DNA of 64,000 nt from Bradyrhizobium sp. (GCF_004799445.1 NZ_SSNA01000059.1:1-64000), one strand, 5' to 3'. Shown: positions 26,776-37,732, counted from the first letter of the stretch. Made by a program: numbers and translations. The notes: generated from the letters alone by a model not told the origin.

Positions 26776-26994
26776 ATGACGGATGATGCCCCGCGGCCCG
26801 CAATGGCCGCTTCCGCGCCGGAACGCAAGCCGCTTTCGCCGGCGGCGAGGCGCGCCCTCGCCGAGGCCGAAGCGCGCCGACTGGCCGCGGAGGCCAGCGC
26901 GACGCTCGCGCCTAAGGAGCTTCAGGGCCCCAAGGGGCCGGAGCCGACGCGATATGGCGATTGGGAGAGTAAGGGCATCGCCTCGGACTTTTGA
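26776..26994 (+). CDS. DUF1674 / SDHAF4-like succinate dehydrogenase assembly protein
   Basis: 72 residues with AGGAG seven bases before the ATG. The N-terminal 45 residues are a charged Ala-rich helix. The conserved C-terminus PTRYGDWESKGIASDF is the DUF1674 signature. In mitochondria the homologue SDHAF4 binds flavinylated SdhA and protects it before complex II assembly. The bacterial protein probably does the same for SdhA in the cytoplasm. It stands alone with a hairpin terminator after it. Confidence 0.88.
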   Translation: MTDDAPRPAMAASAPERKPLSPAARRALAEAEARRLAAEASATLAPKELQGPKGPEPTRYGDWESKGIASDF

Positions 26995-27053
26995 GGCCCG
27001 TCACCGCGCGTGCTGGCCGGTTCCGGGCCAAAACGAATGATTTTCAAATAAAT

Positions 27054-27076
27054 AGCCGCGCTCGCACGCGGCTTTT
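27054..27076 (+). terminator. intrinsic terminator between DUF1674 and L,D-transpeptidase genes
   Basis: Stem AGCCGCG/CGCGGCT with a six-base loop, followed by TTT. It lies 60 bp beyond the DUF1674 stop, in the gap between two convergent genes. Confidence 0.7.
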
Positions 27077-27103
27077 GGCAATTTCAAATTCCGGTGGAAT
27101 TCG

Positions 27104-27616
27104 TCAGCGCGTCACCACCACCGTGGTGCCGACCGAAACCCGCTGGTAGAGGTCGGTGATGTCGGGGTTCAGCATGCGGATGCAGCCATAGGAGACAAAG
27201 CCTCCGACCGATCCCGGCATGTTGGTGCCGTGGATCGCGTACTCGCCGCCCGCCAGCGTCATCGCGGCGACGCCCATCGGATTGCGCGGCGAGCCACCGG
27301 GAATGACGTCCGGGATCTGCGGCTTGTCACGCTTCACTTCCGCGGGCGGGGACCAGGCCGGATTGCGGTATTTGCCGTCGATCCGCGTGGTGCCAGCCCA
27401 TTGCTTGCCGGATTTGCCGACGCCGACGGGATAACGGACGGCATGGCCCGGATCGAGAACGAGATAAAGCCTGCGCTCATTGGTCTTCACCACGATCGTT
27501 CCCGGCGAATAGTCGCCCCGGAAGCCGACCACGTCGGGCCGCGCCTGGGCGCCGCTTGTTCCCAACATCCCCGCCCCGATGGTGGCCGCCAGCGCCACCG
27601 CAATCCTCAGCGACAT
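27104..27616 (-). CDS. L,D-transpeptidase (YkuD/ErfK family)
   Basis: 170 residues from the ATG at 27616. A signal peptide ends near SGAQARPD, so it acts in the periplasm. The YkuD domain runs to the C-terminus with IVVKTNERRLYLVLDPGHAV and the catalytic block HGTNMPGSVGGFVSYGCIRM, including the nucleophile cysteine. It forms 3-3 crosslinks in peptidoglycan or anchors lipoproteins. It is a small, single-domain form with no peptidoglycan-binding or LysM extension. The 428 bp upstream separate it from acs. Confidence 0.93.
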   Translation of the reverse strand: MSLRIAVALAATIGAGMLGTSGAQARPDVVGFRGDYSPGTIVVKTNERRLYLVLDPGHAVRYPVGVGKSGKQWAGTTRIDGKYRNPAWSPPAEVKRDKPQIPDVIPGGSPRNPMGVAAMTLAGGEYAIHGTNMPGSVGGFVSYGCIRMLNPDITDLYQRVSVGTTVVVTR

Positions 27617-28044
27617 CGATCTCTCCAATTGCTTCCGCCGCCCCATCGGGGGTTGCCAATTCCGACCCGAGGCCCGCAAAGCGGCGGGTCTGCCACCAAT
27701 TCTTAACCGCACGCGTTAACCAGACGCTTTCCACGCCGGTGCCTGGGACGGGTTCTGTGACGGCAACAGAGGAAATGTTGGAAACAAAGTAAATGACCTG
27801 AAAACAACACTCTTCAGGAAACGCGCGGCAACGGCCGGCTGGCGCTGACAATGGCGTGAGAGACGGAGCTCGAAGCCGTGTCCCCGGCGCGATGCAGCGC
27901 ATAGCGCGGGGCTTGGCAGAACCGGGACACACCAATACCGGGAAGAGGCTCATGCGTTCGAAACCGACCCCGGATCAGCGGCGCATCACTTCGTGCTGCG
28001 CAGCATCCGGGGAACGTCGCCCATCCGTCCGAGCCGCACAGCCG
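27617..28044. other. intergenic gap with a short inverted repeat
   Basis: No convincing gene in 428 bp. It contains the start-side region of the L,D-transpeptidase gene. It also contains an inverted repeat at 27878-27930 whose ends are GTGTCCCCGG and CCGGGACAC, a pattern seen in other rhizobial intergenic repeats. Confidence 0.5.
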
Positions 28045-29997
<1,953 letters not shown>

Positions 29998-30050
29998 TTG
30001 ATCCTCCACCGATGCGGCCCGTGAACGCGGACGCACTGCAAGCCGTCTTC

Positions 30051-30064
30051 ATTGTTGCAACAAT
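30051..30064. promoter_or_regulatory. perfect palindrome upstream of acs
   Basis: ATTGTTGCAACAAT is a perfect 14-bp palindrome, 54 bp from the acs start. It is a plausible operator for a regulator of acetate use; the protein is unknown. Confidence 0.5.
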
Positions 30065-30393
30065 TATGCGCCGGGCCTGACGGCGCCGACAAGCGGAACA
30101 ACTACGACCTTCGGCGGGGCTTACGTCTTGCGCAGGATCAAACCGCGCGGCGTGACGCAACCTCGCACCCCCCGGCAGGCCATCACGATCGCGTTTTTGG
30201 CACTGCCAAAAGGCCGCAGGCGAGGCCTGCGTGACGCAACAACGGTATCCAGAAACCGTCGCTGCCGGGGGGAGGGGCTGGCGTCGGCGGCGATTACCCC
30301 CTAAATGGCCCCCCTTGAGTGAAAGCCGCCAGTCGGAACCAAACAACAATAGGCGGCATTAGCAGGGTAAGTCGGAGCAAGGCGTCTAAAGTC

Positions 30394-31608
30394 ATGATGG
30401 ATCAGCAGAATTTTGAGGCTGCGCGGCCCGCTTCCGCCGATCCCGATGCCGTGGCTCTGGCCAAGGCGCTCGGACAGTGGCCCAAAACGCCTGCAATCAA
30501 GCCGCCGCCTGCCATCAAGGCGCCGCCAGCTCGCAAGGCCAAGCCGAGCAGCCTTGCTGACCGCCTCGCCGCCAAGGCGGTTGTTCCCTCGGTGGAATCG
30601 CTCGCCGAGGAGCACGGCCTCAAGCTCGGCGACCAGAACGAACTGACCATCCGCCGCATCAGGCGCGGCAAGAGCTATTCCTTCGTGCGCGCCAACGGGC
30701 GGCCGATCCGTCACACCGGCACCATCAAGCGGCTGCACTCGATGGCGGTGCCCCCGGCCTATGCCGAGGTGCGCTATTCGCCCGATCCGAGCTCGCATTT
30801 GCAGGCGGTCGGCCGCGATGCCGCGGGCCGGCTGCAATACCGCTATCACTCCGACTGGGAAAAGGTCCGCGAGCATCGCAAGGCGCACCGCTTGGCCCGT
30901 CTGGTCGCGGCGCTGCCAAAGATCCGCCGTAACGTCTCGATGCATCTGTCGGGCGAACTGCCGACCCGCGAATTCGCACTGTCGGCGGTGATCGAACTGA
31001 TCGCGCGCACCGCGATCCGGCCCGGCAATGAATCCTATGCCCGCCTCAACGGCACCCGCGGCGCCACCACGCTGCTGAAGTCCAATGTCGTGCTGGAAGG
31101 CGACGGCCTGGTGCTGACGTTCAAGGCCAAGGGCGGCAAGGCCGTGCGCAAGGAATGCGATGCGGCGAAGCTGGTGCGCGCGATCGGCATCCTGCACAGC
31201 GTGCCGGGCAAGCGCATGTTCCAGTACCGCGACAATTCCGGCAATGTCCGCACCGTCTCGACCACCACGGTCAACGCGTTCCTGCGCGAGATCGCCGGCA
31301 TCAAGATTTCGCTGAAGGATTTCCGCACCCTGATGGCGTCCGCCGTGGTGCTGGAATCGCTGTCGCGGATTTCGCCGGCGGCGAGCGCCCGTGGCCGCCG
31401 CAAGCAGGTGCTGGATGCGGTCCGGGCCGCGGCCGACGAACTCTCTAATACCCCGGCGATCTGCCGCAAGAGCTACGTCCACGACACCATCGTCACCGCC
31501 TTCGAGGACGGCATCCTCGAGCGCTTCGCCGCGACCATGAAGGGCTATCGCTCGCAGTCGAAGCGCGAGGCGCTGCTGGCCCAGGTCGTGATGGCCGCGG
31601 CGGCGTAA
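30394..31608 (+). CDS. DNA topoisomerase IB
   Basis: 404 residues from the ATG at 30394; an in-frame start at 30319 adds 25 residues without support. A Pro/Lys-rich N-terminus (about 1-60) precedes the poxvirus-like core. Motifs include AVPPAYAEVRYSPDPSSHLQ, GRDAAGRLQYRYHSDWEKVR, IARTAIRPGNESYARLNGTR and LKDFRTLMASAVV. The catalytic tyrosine lies in CRKSYVHDTIV. It relaxes supercoils through a 3'-phosphotyrosine intermediate. Bacterial copies are scattered and common in rhizobia. Confidence 0.93.
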   Translation: MMDQQNFEAARPASADPDAVALAKALGQWPKTPAIKPPPAIKAPPARKAKPSSLADRLAAKAVVPSVESLAEEHGLKLGDQNELTIRRIRRGKSYSFVRANGRPIRHTGTIKRLHSMAVPPAYAEVRYSPDPSSHLQAVGRDAAGRLQYRYHSDWEKVREHRKAHRLARLVAALPKIRRNVSMHLSGELPTREFALSAVIELIARTAIRPGNESYARLNGTRGATTLLKSNVVLEGDGLVLTFKAKGGKAVRKECDAAKLVRAIGILHSVPGKRMFQYRDNSGNVRTVSTTTVNAFLREIAGIKISLKDFRTLMASAVVLESLSRISPAASARGRRKQVLDAVRAAADELSNTPAICRKSYVHDTIVTAFEDGILERFAATMKGYRSQSKREALLAQVVMAAAA

Positions 31609-31646
31609 GCTGCCGGCGTCGTTTCCGATTTGAATTTCAAACAGCC

Positions 31647-31808
31647 TACCCTCCCCTGAAGGGGGAGGGTCGACGCGAATGCAATGAGCGGCGGGGTGGG
31701 GTGACAGTCTCTCCCCTCGAACAATGCCTGGGCTGGGAGATCACCCCACCCCGTCTCGCATTTCGTTGCACTCCATGCGAGCCGACCCTCCCCCTCCAGG
31801 GGAGGGTA
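31647..31808. repeat. intergenic inverted repeat with CCCTCCCCT ends
   Basis: The left end TACCCTCCCCTGAAGGGGGA and the right end CCCTCCCCCTCCAGGGGAGG are each hairpins and also pair with each other. The centre carries GGGGTGGGGTGA against TCACCCCACCCC. A typical rhizobial dispersed element directly after the topoisomerase gene. Confidence 0.75.
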
Positions 31809-31929
31809 AGTGAGATCGTCGCGTGCATTCCCGGTTCAATTATCAAAGAGCTGAGACACACCCCCGCCCTCTCGCGGCGCAAATAGCGCCCGAGCTGTGC
31901 ATGAAAAGCGTCCCTCCAGGAATGAAGAG

Positions 31930-32041
31930 GCGCAGGGAATGCCGGGTGCGCGCTGCACCCGCGGTCTCGTGTGCAAGATGCACAAAGTAAAACACACACG
32001 AGCATACAGGTTCAGCGGAGGCAATCCGGCATTCCCTGCGC
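31930..32041. other. branched stem-loop element of unknown function
   Basis: An outer perfect 16-bp stem, GCGCAGGGAATGCCGG (31930-31945) with CCGGCATTCCCTGCGC (32026-32041), encloses two inner hairpins. These are CGGGTGC/GCACCCG (31943-31961, sharing bases with the outer arm) and CTCGTGTG/CACACGAG (31966-32002). It is non-coding in all frames. The shape is that of a three-way junction and differs from the simple hairpins elsewhere in the window. It may be a structured RNA or a mobile repeat; expression is unknown. Confidence 0.6.
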
Positions 32042-32402
32042 GATGGTTTTACGGCTTATTTCGCGCTCTCCCCGGTGACCGGGCTTTCTTGCCACCGTCG
32101 CCCCCAAGAAGCTTGCTTCTCGAGAACTTGACGCCAGCGTCGGGGCGTCAGGACCACACGACTTCGCCGTCCGCCTCAAGCGCCGCTCGTCTAGCGTCGC
32201 CAAAGCGTCCACCGCATCCCGCACCAACGTTCGTGACGACGCGTACGCCCCTCTTATCGGGACGGGATGCGCGGAAAGATGCCCGTGATTTGGGGGTGAG
32301 AGCAACGGCGTCGGGTTGCGGCAGATTGGCACGACGGGCAAACGACGGCGTTGGTTGCTTCCGCGATCAAGCGAGAGCGGATTTCGCGGGACTAGTTGGG
32401 AC
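32042..32402. other. non-coding stretch right of the branched element
   Basis: About 360 bp without a convincing gene. It contains a small hairpin CCCCGGTGACCGGG near 32070 followed by CTTTCTTG. The sequence may belong to the same repeated unit as the stem-loop element to its left, but one copy in this window cannot show that. Confidence 0.4.
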
Positions 32403-32651
32403 TTACGCGGCGGCCATCATCTCCCACCGCGCGGGGGAGTAGGCGGCGTCTTGCGCTGGTCTGTCATGGCCCGGCATGCCCGGCACGAAATAGGATTCCA
32501 GCGTGGTCAGCGCGAGATTTTCCCATTCGCTGGCCTGGTCGAGCAGCGAGCATCTTTGCAGCGGGCGGAAGGCCGCGGTTTGACGGTACAAGGAAGCTAT
32601 CGCGCGATATCTGCGCACGTTTTCCAACACGACTTCCCTACTCGTAGGCAT
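32403..32651 (-). CDS. small hypothetical protein
   Basis: 82 residues from the ATG at 32651, preceded by GGGGAGAG. The sequence is soluble and mostly helical: MPTSREVVLENVRRYRAIAS, then LYRQTAAFRPLQRCSLLDQA and SEWENLALTTLESYFVPG. It resembles small conserved hypothetical proteins that I recall from rhizobia, with the pattern of basic helix, QTAAFRP and WE-LA-LE. No function is known. The ribosome binding site, helix pattern and isolated position support a real gene. Confidence 0.6.
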   Translation of the reverse strand: MPTSREVVLENVRRYRAIASLYRQTAAFRPLQRCSLLDQASEWENLALTTLESYFVPGMPGHDRPAQDAAYSPARWEMMAAA

Positions 32652-32971
32652 GAGCGCTCTCCCCAATCTTTCGCCTTTGCTCGTGACGACTTTGGCCGGC
32701 AACAATTTTCAATTAGTTAGCGCGCCTGGCAGAAAGCCCGAATGGTTTCCGAACTCTTGACTGCCTTGCCATCAGGTCGGTGACCACCTTTGACCCAGCG
32801 TTTCCGCCTCGGCGATTTTCGGACGTGACAGATCGCGCCTGAGAATGTCGGATTTCGCGGCTGAAGCGGACATAGCGTCGAAAGCCAGCATCAATTAGCG
32901 TTCAATTGCCTATGGCATCGCGCATTTGACGGTATGATGGGCTGATGCCGTCAGACATCACGGGGGAGACG

Positions 32972-33946
32972 ATGATGAGGTCAGTGATCGCCGCAATTGC
33001 GGCTGTTCTCTTGTCCGCGCACGCCGCAGCGGCGCAGAACTTCCCGAACCGGTCGCTCACACTCGTCGTCGCGGCAGCGGCCGGGGGCACGACGGACGTG
33101 CTCGCCCGGATCGTGGCAAGGCGCATGGGCGAAGACCTCGGCCAGTCTGTCGTCGTCGAGAACGTGGCCGGCGGCGGCGCAACGGTCGGGACGCGCCGCG
33201 TGGTCCGATCGGATGCCGACGGCTACACGCTGATCTTCGGCAATATGGGTTCGCTGGCCGCGAATGTCTGGCTTTTTCCACAGCTCGGCTTCGATCCACG
33301 CCAGGATCTCGCGCCGGTCGGTCTTGTCGCGATCGTGCCCATGGTTCTGTCCGTGAGCAAGAAGAGCGGCATACGCGACCTCGCCGGTCTTCTCGCGGCG
33401 CTTCGGGCGAAGCCGGGCGCTCTCAATTTCGGCCATGCGGGCCCGGGCACGACCGGGCATCTGGCCGCCATCACCTTCCTGCATGTGACCGGCACGCAGG
33501 CCCACGACATCCCCTACCGGGGCGCCGGTCCCGCGATCAACGATCTTATCGCCGGCACGATCGACGCCGTGATCGACCAGACCGTCACCATGATTCCGAT
33601 GCATACCGGCGGCAGCGTCACGGCGATTGCGACCTCAAGCTCCAGCCGCCTCGCCCAAATTCCGGACGTGCCGACCTTCGCCGAAGCCGGCGTACCCGCT
33701 TTCGACCTGACGGTCTGGAACGCGATAGCCGCACCCGCCGCCACCCCGCGGCCGGTGCTCGAACGTCTTGAATCTTCGCTCAAGACCGCACTCGCCGATC
33801 CGGACCTGCGGCGCCGCTTCGCCGAACTCGCGGCGGATATGCCCCAACCCGACCAGATCGGAGCGGAGCCGCTGCGGCGGCTGATCGCGTCCGATATCGA
33901 ACGCTTCGGCCCAATCATCCGCGCCGTCGGAGTGAAGGTGGAGTAG
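32972..33946 (+). CDS. tripartite tricarboxylate transporter (TctC/Bug) binding protein
   Basis: 324 residues from the ATG at 32972, preceded by GGGGGAGA. A signal peptide ends near HAAAAQNFP. The Bug-family domain has NRSLTLVVAAAAGGTTDVLA, VVENVAGGGATVGTRRVVRS, DADGYTLIFGN, GTTGHLAAITFLHVTG, DIPYRGAGPAINDLIAGTID and IPDVPTFAEAGVPAFDL. It binds a carboxylate in the periplasm. No tctA or tctB membrane genes are near, so it is an orphan receptor. It may work with a distant transporter or only as a sensor partner. The degraded DNA to its right hints at past rearrangement. Confidence 0.92.
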   Translation: MMRSVIAAIAAVLLSAHAAAAQNFPNRSLTLVVAAAAGGTTDVLARIVARRMGEDLGQSVVVENVAGGGATVGTRRVVRSDADGYTLIFGNMGSLAANVWLFPQLGFDPRQDLAPVGLVAIVPMVLSVSKKSGIRDLAGLLAALRAKPGALNFGHAGPGTTGHLAAITFLHVTGTQAHDIPYRGAGPAINDLIAGTIDAVIDQTVTMIPMHTGGSVTAIATSSSSRLAQIPDVPTFAEAGVPAFDLTVWNAIAAPAATPRPVLERLESSLKTALADPDLRRRFAELAADMPQPDQIGAEPLRRLIASDIERFGPIIRAVGVKVE

Positions 33947-34423
33947 CAGCTTATCCGCTGTTGAGTACAAAGCAGACATCGGCGTTCCATAACATCTGAT
34001 CTGGGAGCCAACGCCGGGCGCGGGGATTCGAACCTGTGTGTTACATAACGCCTAATATCAGCGCCGCTGTTACCACGACCGGCCGGGCCACATGGACGTT
34101 TGCGTGACGGCACAATGTTGGTTGCTGTCTTCAGCCGGCAATATGCGCACCAGCTTCTTTCAGTCTGTGACGCTCCTCTACTGCATCGCTCCGCCGATGA
34201 ACCTGTTGGGCCTTGTCGCCGAGCGAGGTAGGGACAACATCGTTGTCTTTTTGGCCATCCCGCGGGCTTGATCGTTTCCGGCACCAAAGCGGCGTGATTG
34301 CGGCGCCTCTCAATGCCTTTCAAATTTTGGTCTCAAATTTGCCGGCCGACTCAATTCACTCTGGGGGCGGATCGGCGGATCGGGTGATTTTGACAAGTCC
34401 AGTTTTGAATCGGAGTATTGGGC
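33947..34423. other. degraded intergenic stretch with a tRNA-like fragment
   Basis: No gene is supported in 477 bp. On the minus strand, 34009-34090 holds a T-loop-like GGTTCGAATCC with end sequences GCCGGTC and GCCCGGC that pair at six of seven positions. The anticodon arm and T stem do not form, so it is at most a decayed tRNA or chance. Confidence 0.35.
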
Positions 34424-34663
34424 ATGAACCATCCACCGCAAAACAAACTAGGCCGCCCTTGTGAACCCTCACTTTGGGCTAACGAACCTGCCGACGACGC
34501 TCTTCCGCTACTTGAGGATGCGCTTCGAGAGGATGAATCGTCACTTTGGGCTGACGAGCACGCTGACGACGTTCACTCGCTGCTTGAGGAAAATGCCCGG
34601 CTTCGAGGGCTTTTGGTTCAGCTATCGGACCTCATCCGCAGAAACGTCGCTCACGCTAGGTAA
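34424..34663 (+). CDS. small hypothetical protein with duplicated 24-residue unit
   Basis: 79 residues from the ATG at 34424. Two adjacent 24-residue units begin SLWANEPADDALPLLEDALR and SLWADEHADDVHSLLEENAR. At DNA level they are a 72-bp imperfect tandem duplication (34469-34540, 34541-34612). The C-terminus LLEENARLRGLLVQLSDLIR has leucine heptads and probably forms a short coiled coil. It resembles small rhizobial proteins with one SLW-DDVHxLL unit followed by the same coil, but with an extra unit. The function is unknown. It lies in a rearranged stretch and could be a relic. Confidence 0.5.
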   Translation: MNHPPQNKLGRPCEPSLWANEPADDALPLLEDALREDESSLWADEHADDVHSLLEENARLRGLLVQLSDLIRRNVAHAR

Positions 34664-34775
34664 CGCCGTATCATGGCAGAACCAATCCGATTTGCGGTCA
34701 GCGCGGGCCGCGAAATGACGAGTCTTGAGACGAGTATACCGCGCTCGAAATGACGCGACTGACCCTGAACGGACT

Positions 34776-34913
34776 TCGCCTTGCATGGTCGCCCATCTTG
34801 GTGATGCGACCGAGTCGCTCTTTGCCATCGCTCGACTTTGTAGCGACCATCTTGGCAGCTTCAATTGGCACCTCAGGCGCTTTGCCATCGACGATCTGCC
34901 ACGCCGTCAGCAC
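34776..34913 (-). pseudogene. possible IS110-type transposase remnant
   Basis: The minus-strand frame contains KSSDGKERLGRITKMGD, close to the (N/S)SSGGKERLGRISKMGD block near the C-terminus of IS110/IS1111 transposases. The sequence on both sides does not continue the family. The rest of the element, including the catalytic DEDD part, is absent. Confidence 0.4.
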
Positions 34914-35026
34914 CGCCGTTTCGGCCCCTTGGGGGTGTCGACGGCAAATTCGGAACTAGACCGCGGGGTTCGACGAGAGCATCGTCGGTTCATCGCCGGG
35001 AGAACTGTCGGGCCCCAGCTCTGCCG

Positions 35027-35068
35027 CTCATCCTTCGAGACGCCGCTTGCGCGGCTCCTCAGGATGAG
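35027..35068. repeat. hairpin repeat beside the EVE gene
   Basis: CTCATCCTTCGAGACGCCGC pairs with GCGGCTCCTCAGGATGAG around a four-base loop, with small mismatches. It is a common rhizobial hairpin and sits just beyond the EVE-domain stop, so it may end that operon. Confidence 0.8.
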
Positions 35069-35070
35069 GC

Positions 35071-35484
35071 TCACACCCCGCCCATCTTGCAGACGATCTT
35101 CCATTCCTCCGCAGTCACCGGCTGCACCGAGAGCCGCGAATATTTCACCAGCGCCATGTCGGCGAGTTTCTTGTCGGCCTTGATCGCGGCCATCGTCACC
35201 GGGGTTTTCAGCGGCTTGTCGGCCTTGATGTCGACGCAGACGAATTTCCCGGTCTTGTCGGTGGGATCGGGATAGGCCTCCTTGATGATCTCCGCGATGC
35301 CGACGATCTCCTTGCCCTCGTTGGAGTGATAGAAGAAGGCGCGGTCGCCTTTCTTCATCTTCACCAGGTTTTGCCGGGCGGTGAAATTGCGCACGCCGGT
35401 CCAGGCTTCGCCCTTGTCGCCCCGGGCCACTTGCTGATCCCACGACCAGCTCGACGGTTCGGATTTCACCAGCCAGTAGTTCAT
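35071..35484 (-). CDS. EVE-domain protein
   Basis: 137 residues from the ATG at 35484 (MNYWLVKSEPSSWSWDQQVA). A GTG two codons up would overlap gpsA. The complete single EVE/PUA-like fold is visible: WLVKSEP, WTGVRNFTARQNLVKMKKGD, RAFFYHSNEGKEIVGIAEII and RLSVQPVTAEEWKIVCKM. Related YTH/EVE domains bind modified bases in RNA or DNA, and the aromatic cage residues appear present. It is the last gene of the tsaD-gpsA-EVE run, which fits a link to tRNA modification; that is an inference. Confidence 0.9.
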   Translation of the reverse strand: MNYWLVKSEPSSWSWDQQVARGDKGEAWTGVRNFTARQNLVKMKKGDRAFFYHSNEGKEIVGIAEIIKEAYPDPTDKTGKFVCVDIKADKPLKTPVTMAAIKADKKLADMALVKYSRLSVQPVTAEEWKIVCKMGGV

Positions 35485-35486
35485 GT

Positions 35487-36467
35487 TCACCCCTCCGCCT
35501 TGAACGGCCGCGTCAGCAGGCTCTCGATCGCGTCGTCGATCGTGGTCGCGCCGCGCAGGATGTCGGCGACCGCGTTTGAAACCGGCATGTCGACGCCTTG
35601 CGCCGCCGCCAATTCCATCAGCACCGGCGCGGTGAATTCGCCTTCGGCCAGTTGGTCGCGCGGTTTTGCCTCGCCGCGCCCGAGCGCGAGACCAAGCGCG
35701 AAATTGCGCGATTGCGGGCTGCCGCAGGTCAGGATCAGATCGCCGAGACCGGACAGCCCCGCCATGGTTTCGCTGCGCGCGCCGCAGGCCCGCCCGAGCC
35801 GGACCAGTTCGGAAAAGCCGCGCGTGGTCAGCGCGGCCAGCGCGGAGGCGCCGAATTTCTTGCCGGCCACGATGCCGGCTGCGATCGCCAGCACGTTTTT
35901 CGCAGCACCCCCGATCTCGACGCCGCGGACGTCGGAGGTGTGGTAGGGCCGGAAGGTCGCAGACCCCAGTGCCTGCACCAGATGGCTTGCGAGTTCGGCG
36001 TCGCCGGCCGCCAGCGTCACCGCGGTCGGCAGGCCGCGCGCCACGTCCTCGGCGAAACTCGGCCCCGACAGGATCGCCGGCCGCGCCATGGGTGCTGCTT
36101 CCGCGATCACCTCGGTCATGAATTTGTGGGTGCCGCGCTCGATGCCCTTGGCGCAGGCGACCAGCGGCGTCGCGTCGGCGAGATGCCGGCTGAGCGCGGT
36201 GACGGCGGCGCGCAAATTCTGCGCCGGCGTCGCGATCAGGATCAGCTCGGCTTTGGCGGCGAGCCCGATATCGTCCGTCACCGTGACGGTCGCATCGAGT
36301 GTTGCCCCGGGCAATTTTGGATTGCGGCGCGTGGCGGAGATTTCGGCCGCGAGCTGCGGGTTGCGCGCGCAGAGCACGACTTCACGTCCGGCGCGCGCGG
36401 CAACGCCGGCCAGCGCGGTCCCCCATGCGCCGGCGCCGACGACGGCAACTGAATTGAATGCGGTCAT
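35487..36467 (-). CDS. gpsA: NAD(P)-dependent glycerol-3-phosphate dehydrogenase
   Basis: 326 residues. The N-terminal Rossmann domain begins [20 protein letters not shown] and continues to [15 protein letters not shown]. The catalytic domain has the conserved lysine in [20 protein letters not shown] and [20 protein letters not shown]. It makes sn-glycerol-3-phosphate from dihydroxyacetone phosphate for phospholipid synthesis. Its stop is immediately next to the EVE start. The tsaD gene is 191 bp upstream in the same direction, with a repeat in between. Confidence 0.96.
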   Translation of the reverse strand: MTAFNSVAVVGAGAWGTALAGVAARAGREVVLCARNPQLAAEISATRRNPKLPGATLDATVTVTDDIGLAAKAELILIATPAQNLRAAVTALSRHLADATPLVACAKGIERGTHKFMTEVIAEAAPMARPAILSGPSFAEDVARGLPTAVTLAAGDAELASHLVQALGSATFRPYHTSDVRGVEIGGAAKNVLAIAAGIVAGKKFGASALAALTTRGFSELVRLGRACGARSETMAGLSGLGDLILTCGSPQSRNFALGLALGRGEAKPRDQLAEGEFTAPVLMELAAAQGVDMPVSNAVADILRGATTIDDAIESLLTRPFKAEG

Positions 36468-36485
36468 CGCGGAGCCTCCGCTATG

Positions 36486-36621
36486 CTCCCTCGCCCCGCG
36501 CTTGCGGGGAGAGGGTTGGGGTGAGGGGCTGTATCCGCGAATTCAGCATGTGGAGAGTCCCCCTCACCCGGATTTTACGCTGCGCGCAAAATCCGACCTC
36601 TCCCCGCAAGCGGGGCGAGGT
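36486..36621. repeat. intergenic repeat between tsaD and gpsA
   Basis: The left arm CTCCCTCGCCCCGCGCTTGC and the right arm GCAAGCGGGGCGAGG are inverted. Inside, GGGGTGAGGGG faces CCCCTCACC, and a third pair ATTTTACGC/GCGCAAAAT lies at the right centre. A typical dispersed rhizobial element, here inside an operon gap. Confidence 0.8.
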
Positions 36622-36658
36622 AAGGAAGCGGCTCCGACGCGCTGTGCTCTGCATGTCC

Positions 36659-37732
36659 CTAAAACCCCGCGCGTGTATTGGCAAAACCCGCCGGCGCGGT
36701 GGCGTTGCCGTCGAGCAGCCAGCGGGCACGTGGCGCGGTGTCCATGGTGTCGGTCAGCCCCAGCGCCAGTCGCTCCGCGCCGGCCCAGGCGATCATCGCG
36801 CCATTGTCGGTGCAGAGCGCGGGCGGCGGAATGATCAGCGTGGTCTGGGCTTTCGCGGCGACGTCCTGCAACGCGCCGCGGATCGCCTGGTTGGCGGCGA
36901 CGCCGCCGGCGGCGACCAGCGCGCGCGGCGGACCGAACTGTTCGTGAAACAGCCGCAAGCCGACGCTCAAGCGGTCCGCGGTCGATTCCAGCACCGCAGC
37001 CTGAAAGCTGGCGCAGAGGTCGCGGATGTCCTGCGGCTCCAGCGGCGTCAGCCGGGAGGCCTCGTTGCGCACCGCGGTCTTCAGTCCCGACAGCGAGAAA
37101 TTGGCGTCGGGGCGCCCGAGCATCGGCCGCGGAAAGGCAAATCGCTTGCTGTCACCGCCGGCAGCGGCGCGCTCGACCTCCGGCCCGCCCGGATAGGGCA
37201 GCCCGAGCATTTTTGCGACTTTGTCGAAGGCCTCGCCCATGGCGTCATCGACGGTGGTGCCGAGGCGGACATATTTCCCGACCCCGATCACGGCGACGAT
37301 CTGGGTGTGGCCGCCGGAAGCGAGAAACAGGCAGTACGGAAAGGCCAGGGCGCAGGTCAGCCGCGGCGTCAGCGCATGGGCCTCGAGATGGTTCACCGCG
37401 ATCAGCGGCGTGTTGTGCACCATCGCGATCGCCTTGGCGGTCGTCAGTCCCACGATCACCCCGCCGATCAGGCCGGGGCCGGCGGCCGCGGCGACGCCCG
37501 AGAGCTGCGCAAAGCCGACACCGGCTTCCTTCATCGCGCTGTCGACGATACCGTCGAGCAGGTCGACATGGGCGCGGGCCGCGATCTCCGGCACCACGCC
37601 GCCGTAAATGGCATGCTCCTCGGTCTGCGACCGCACGATATTGGACAGGATCCGCCCCACGCCGTCGCTTTGGCGCTCGACCACGGCGGCTGCGGTTTCA
37701 TCGCAGGTGGTCTCGATCCCCAGCACCAACAT
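36659..37732 (-). CDS. tsaD: tRNA N6-adenosine threonylcarbamoyltransferase
   Basis: 357 residues from the ATG at 37732 ([20 protein letters not shown]), the canonical TsaD start; longer in-frame starts are unconserved. The metal-binding HxxxH is in [14 protein letters not shown]. Further motifs are [40 protein letters not shown] and the C-terminal [14 protein letters not shown]. With TsaB, TsaE and TsaC it adds threonylcarbamoyl to A37 of ANN-decoding tRNAs. It leads the tsaD-gpsA-EVE run and diverges from hemD. Confidence 0.97.
   Translation of the reverse strand: MLVLGIETTCDETAAAVVERQSDGVGRILSNIVRSQTEEHAIYGGVVPEIAARAHVDLLDGIVDSAMKEAGVGFAQLSGVAAAAGPGLIGGVIVGLTTAKAIAMVHNTPLIAVNHLEAHALTPRLTCALAFPYCLFLASGGHTQIVAVIGVGKYVRLGTTVDDAMGEAFDKVAKMLGLPYPGGPEVERAAAGGDSKRFAFPRPMLGRPDANFSLSGLKTAVRNEASRLTPLEPQDIRDLCASFQAAVLESTADRLSVGLRLFHEQFGPPRALVAAGGVAANQAIRGALQDVAAKAQTTLIIPPPALCTDNGAMIAWAGAERLALGLTDTMDTAPRARWLLDGNATAPAGFANTRAGF

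Noticed and set aside
34009..34095. tRNA-like sequence on the minus strand
   Set aside because: Acceptor ends pair partly and a T-loop motif is present, but the T stem and anticodon arm do not form. Not annotated as a tRNA.
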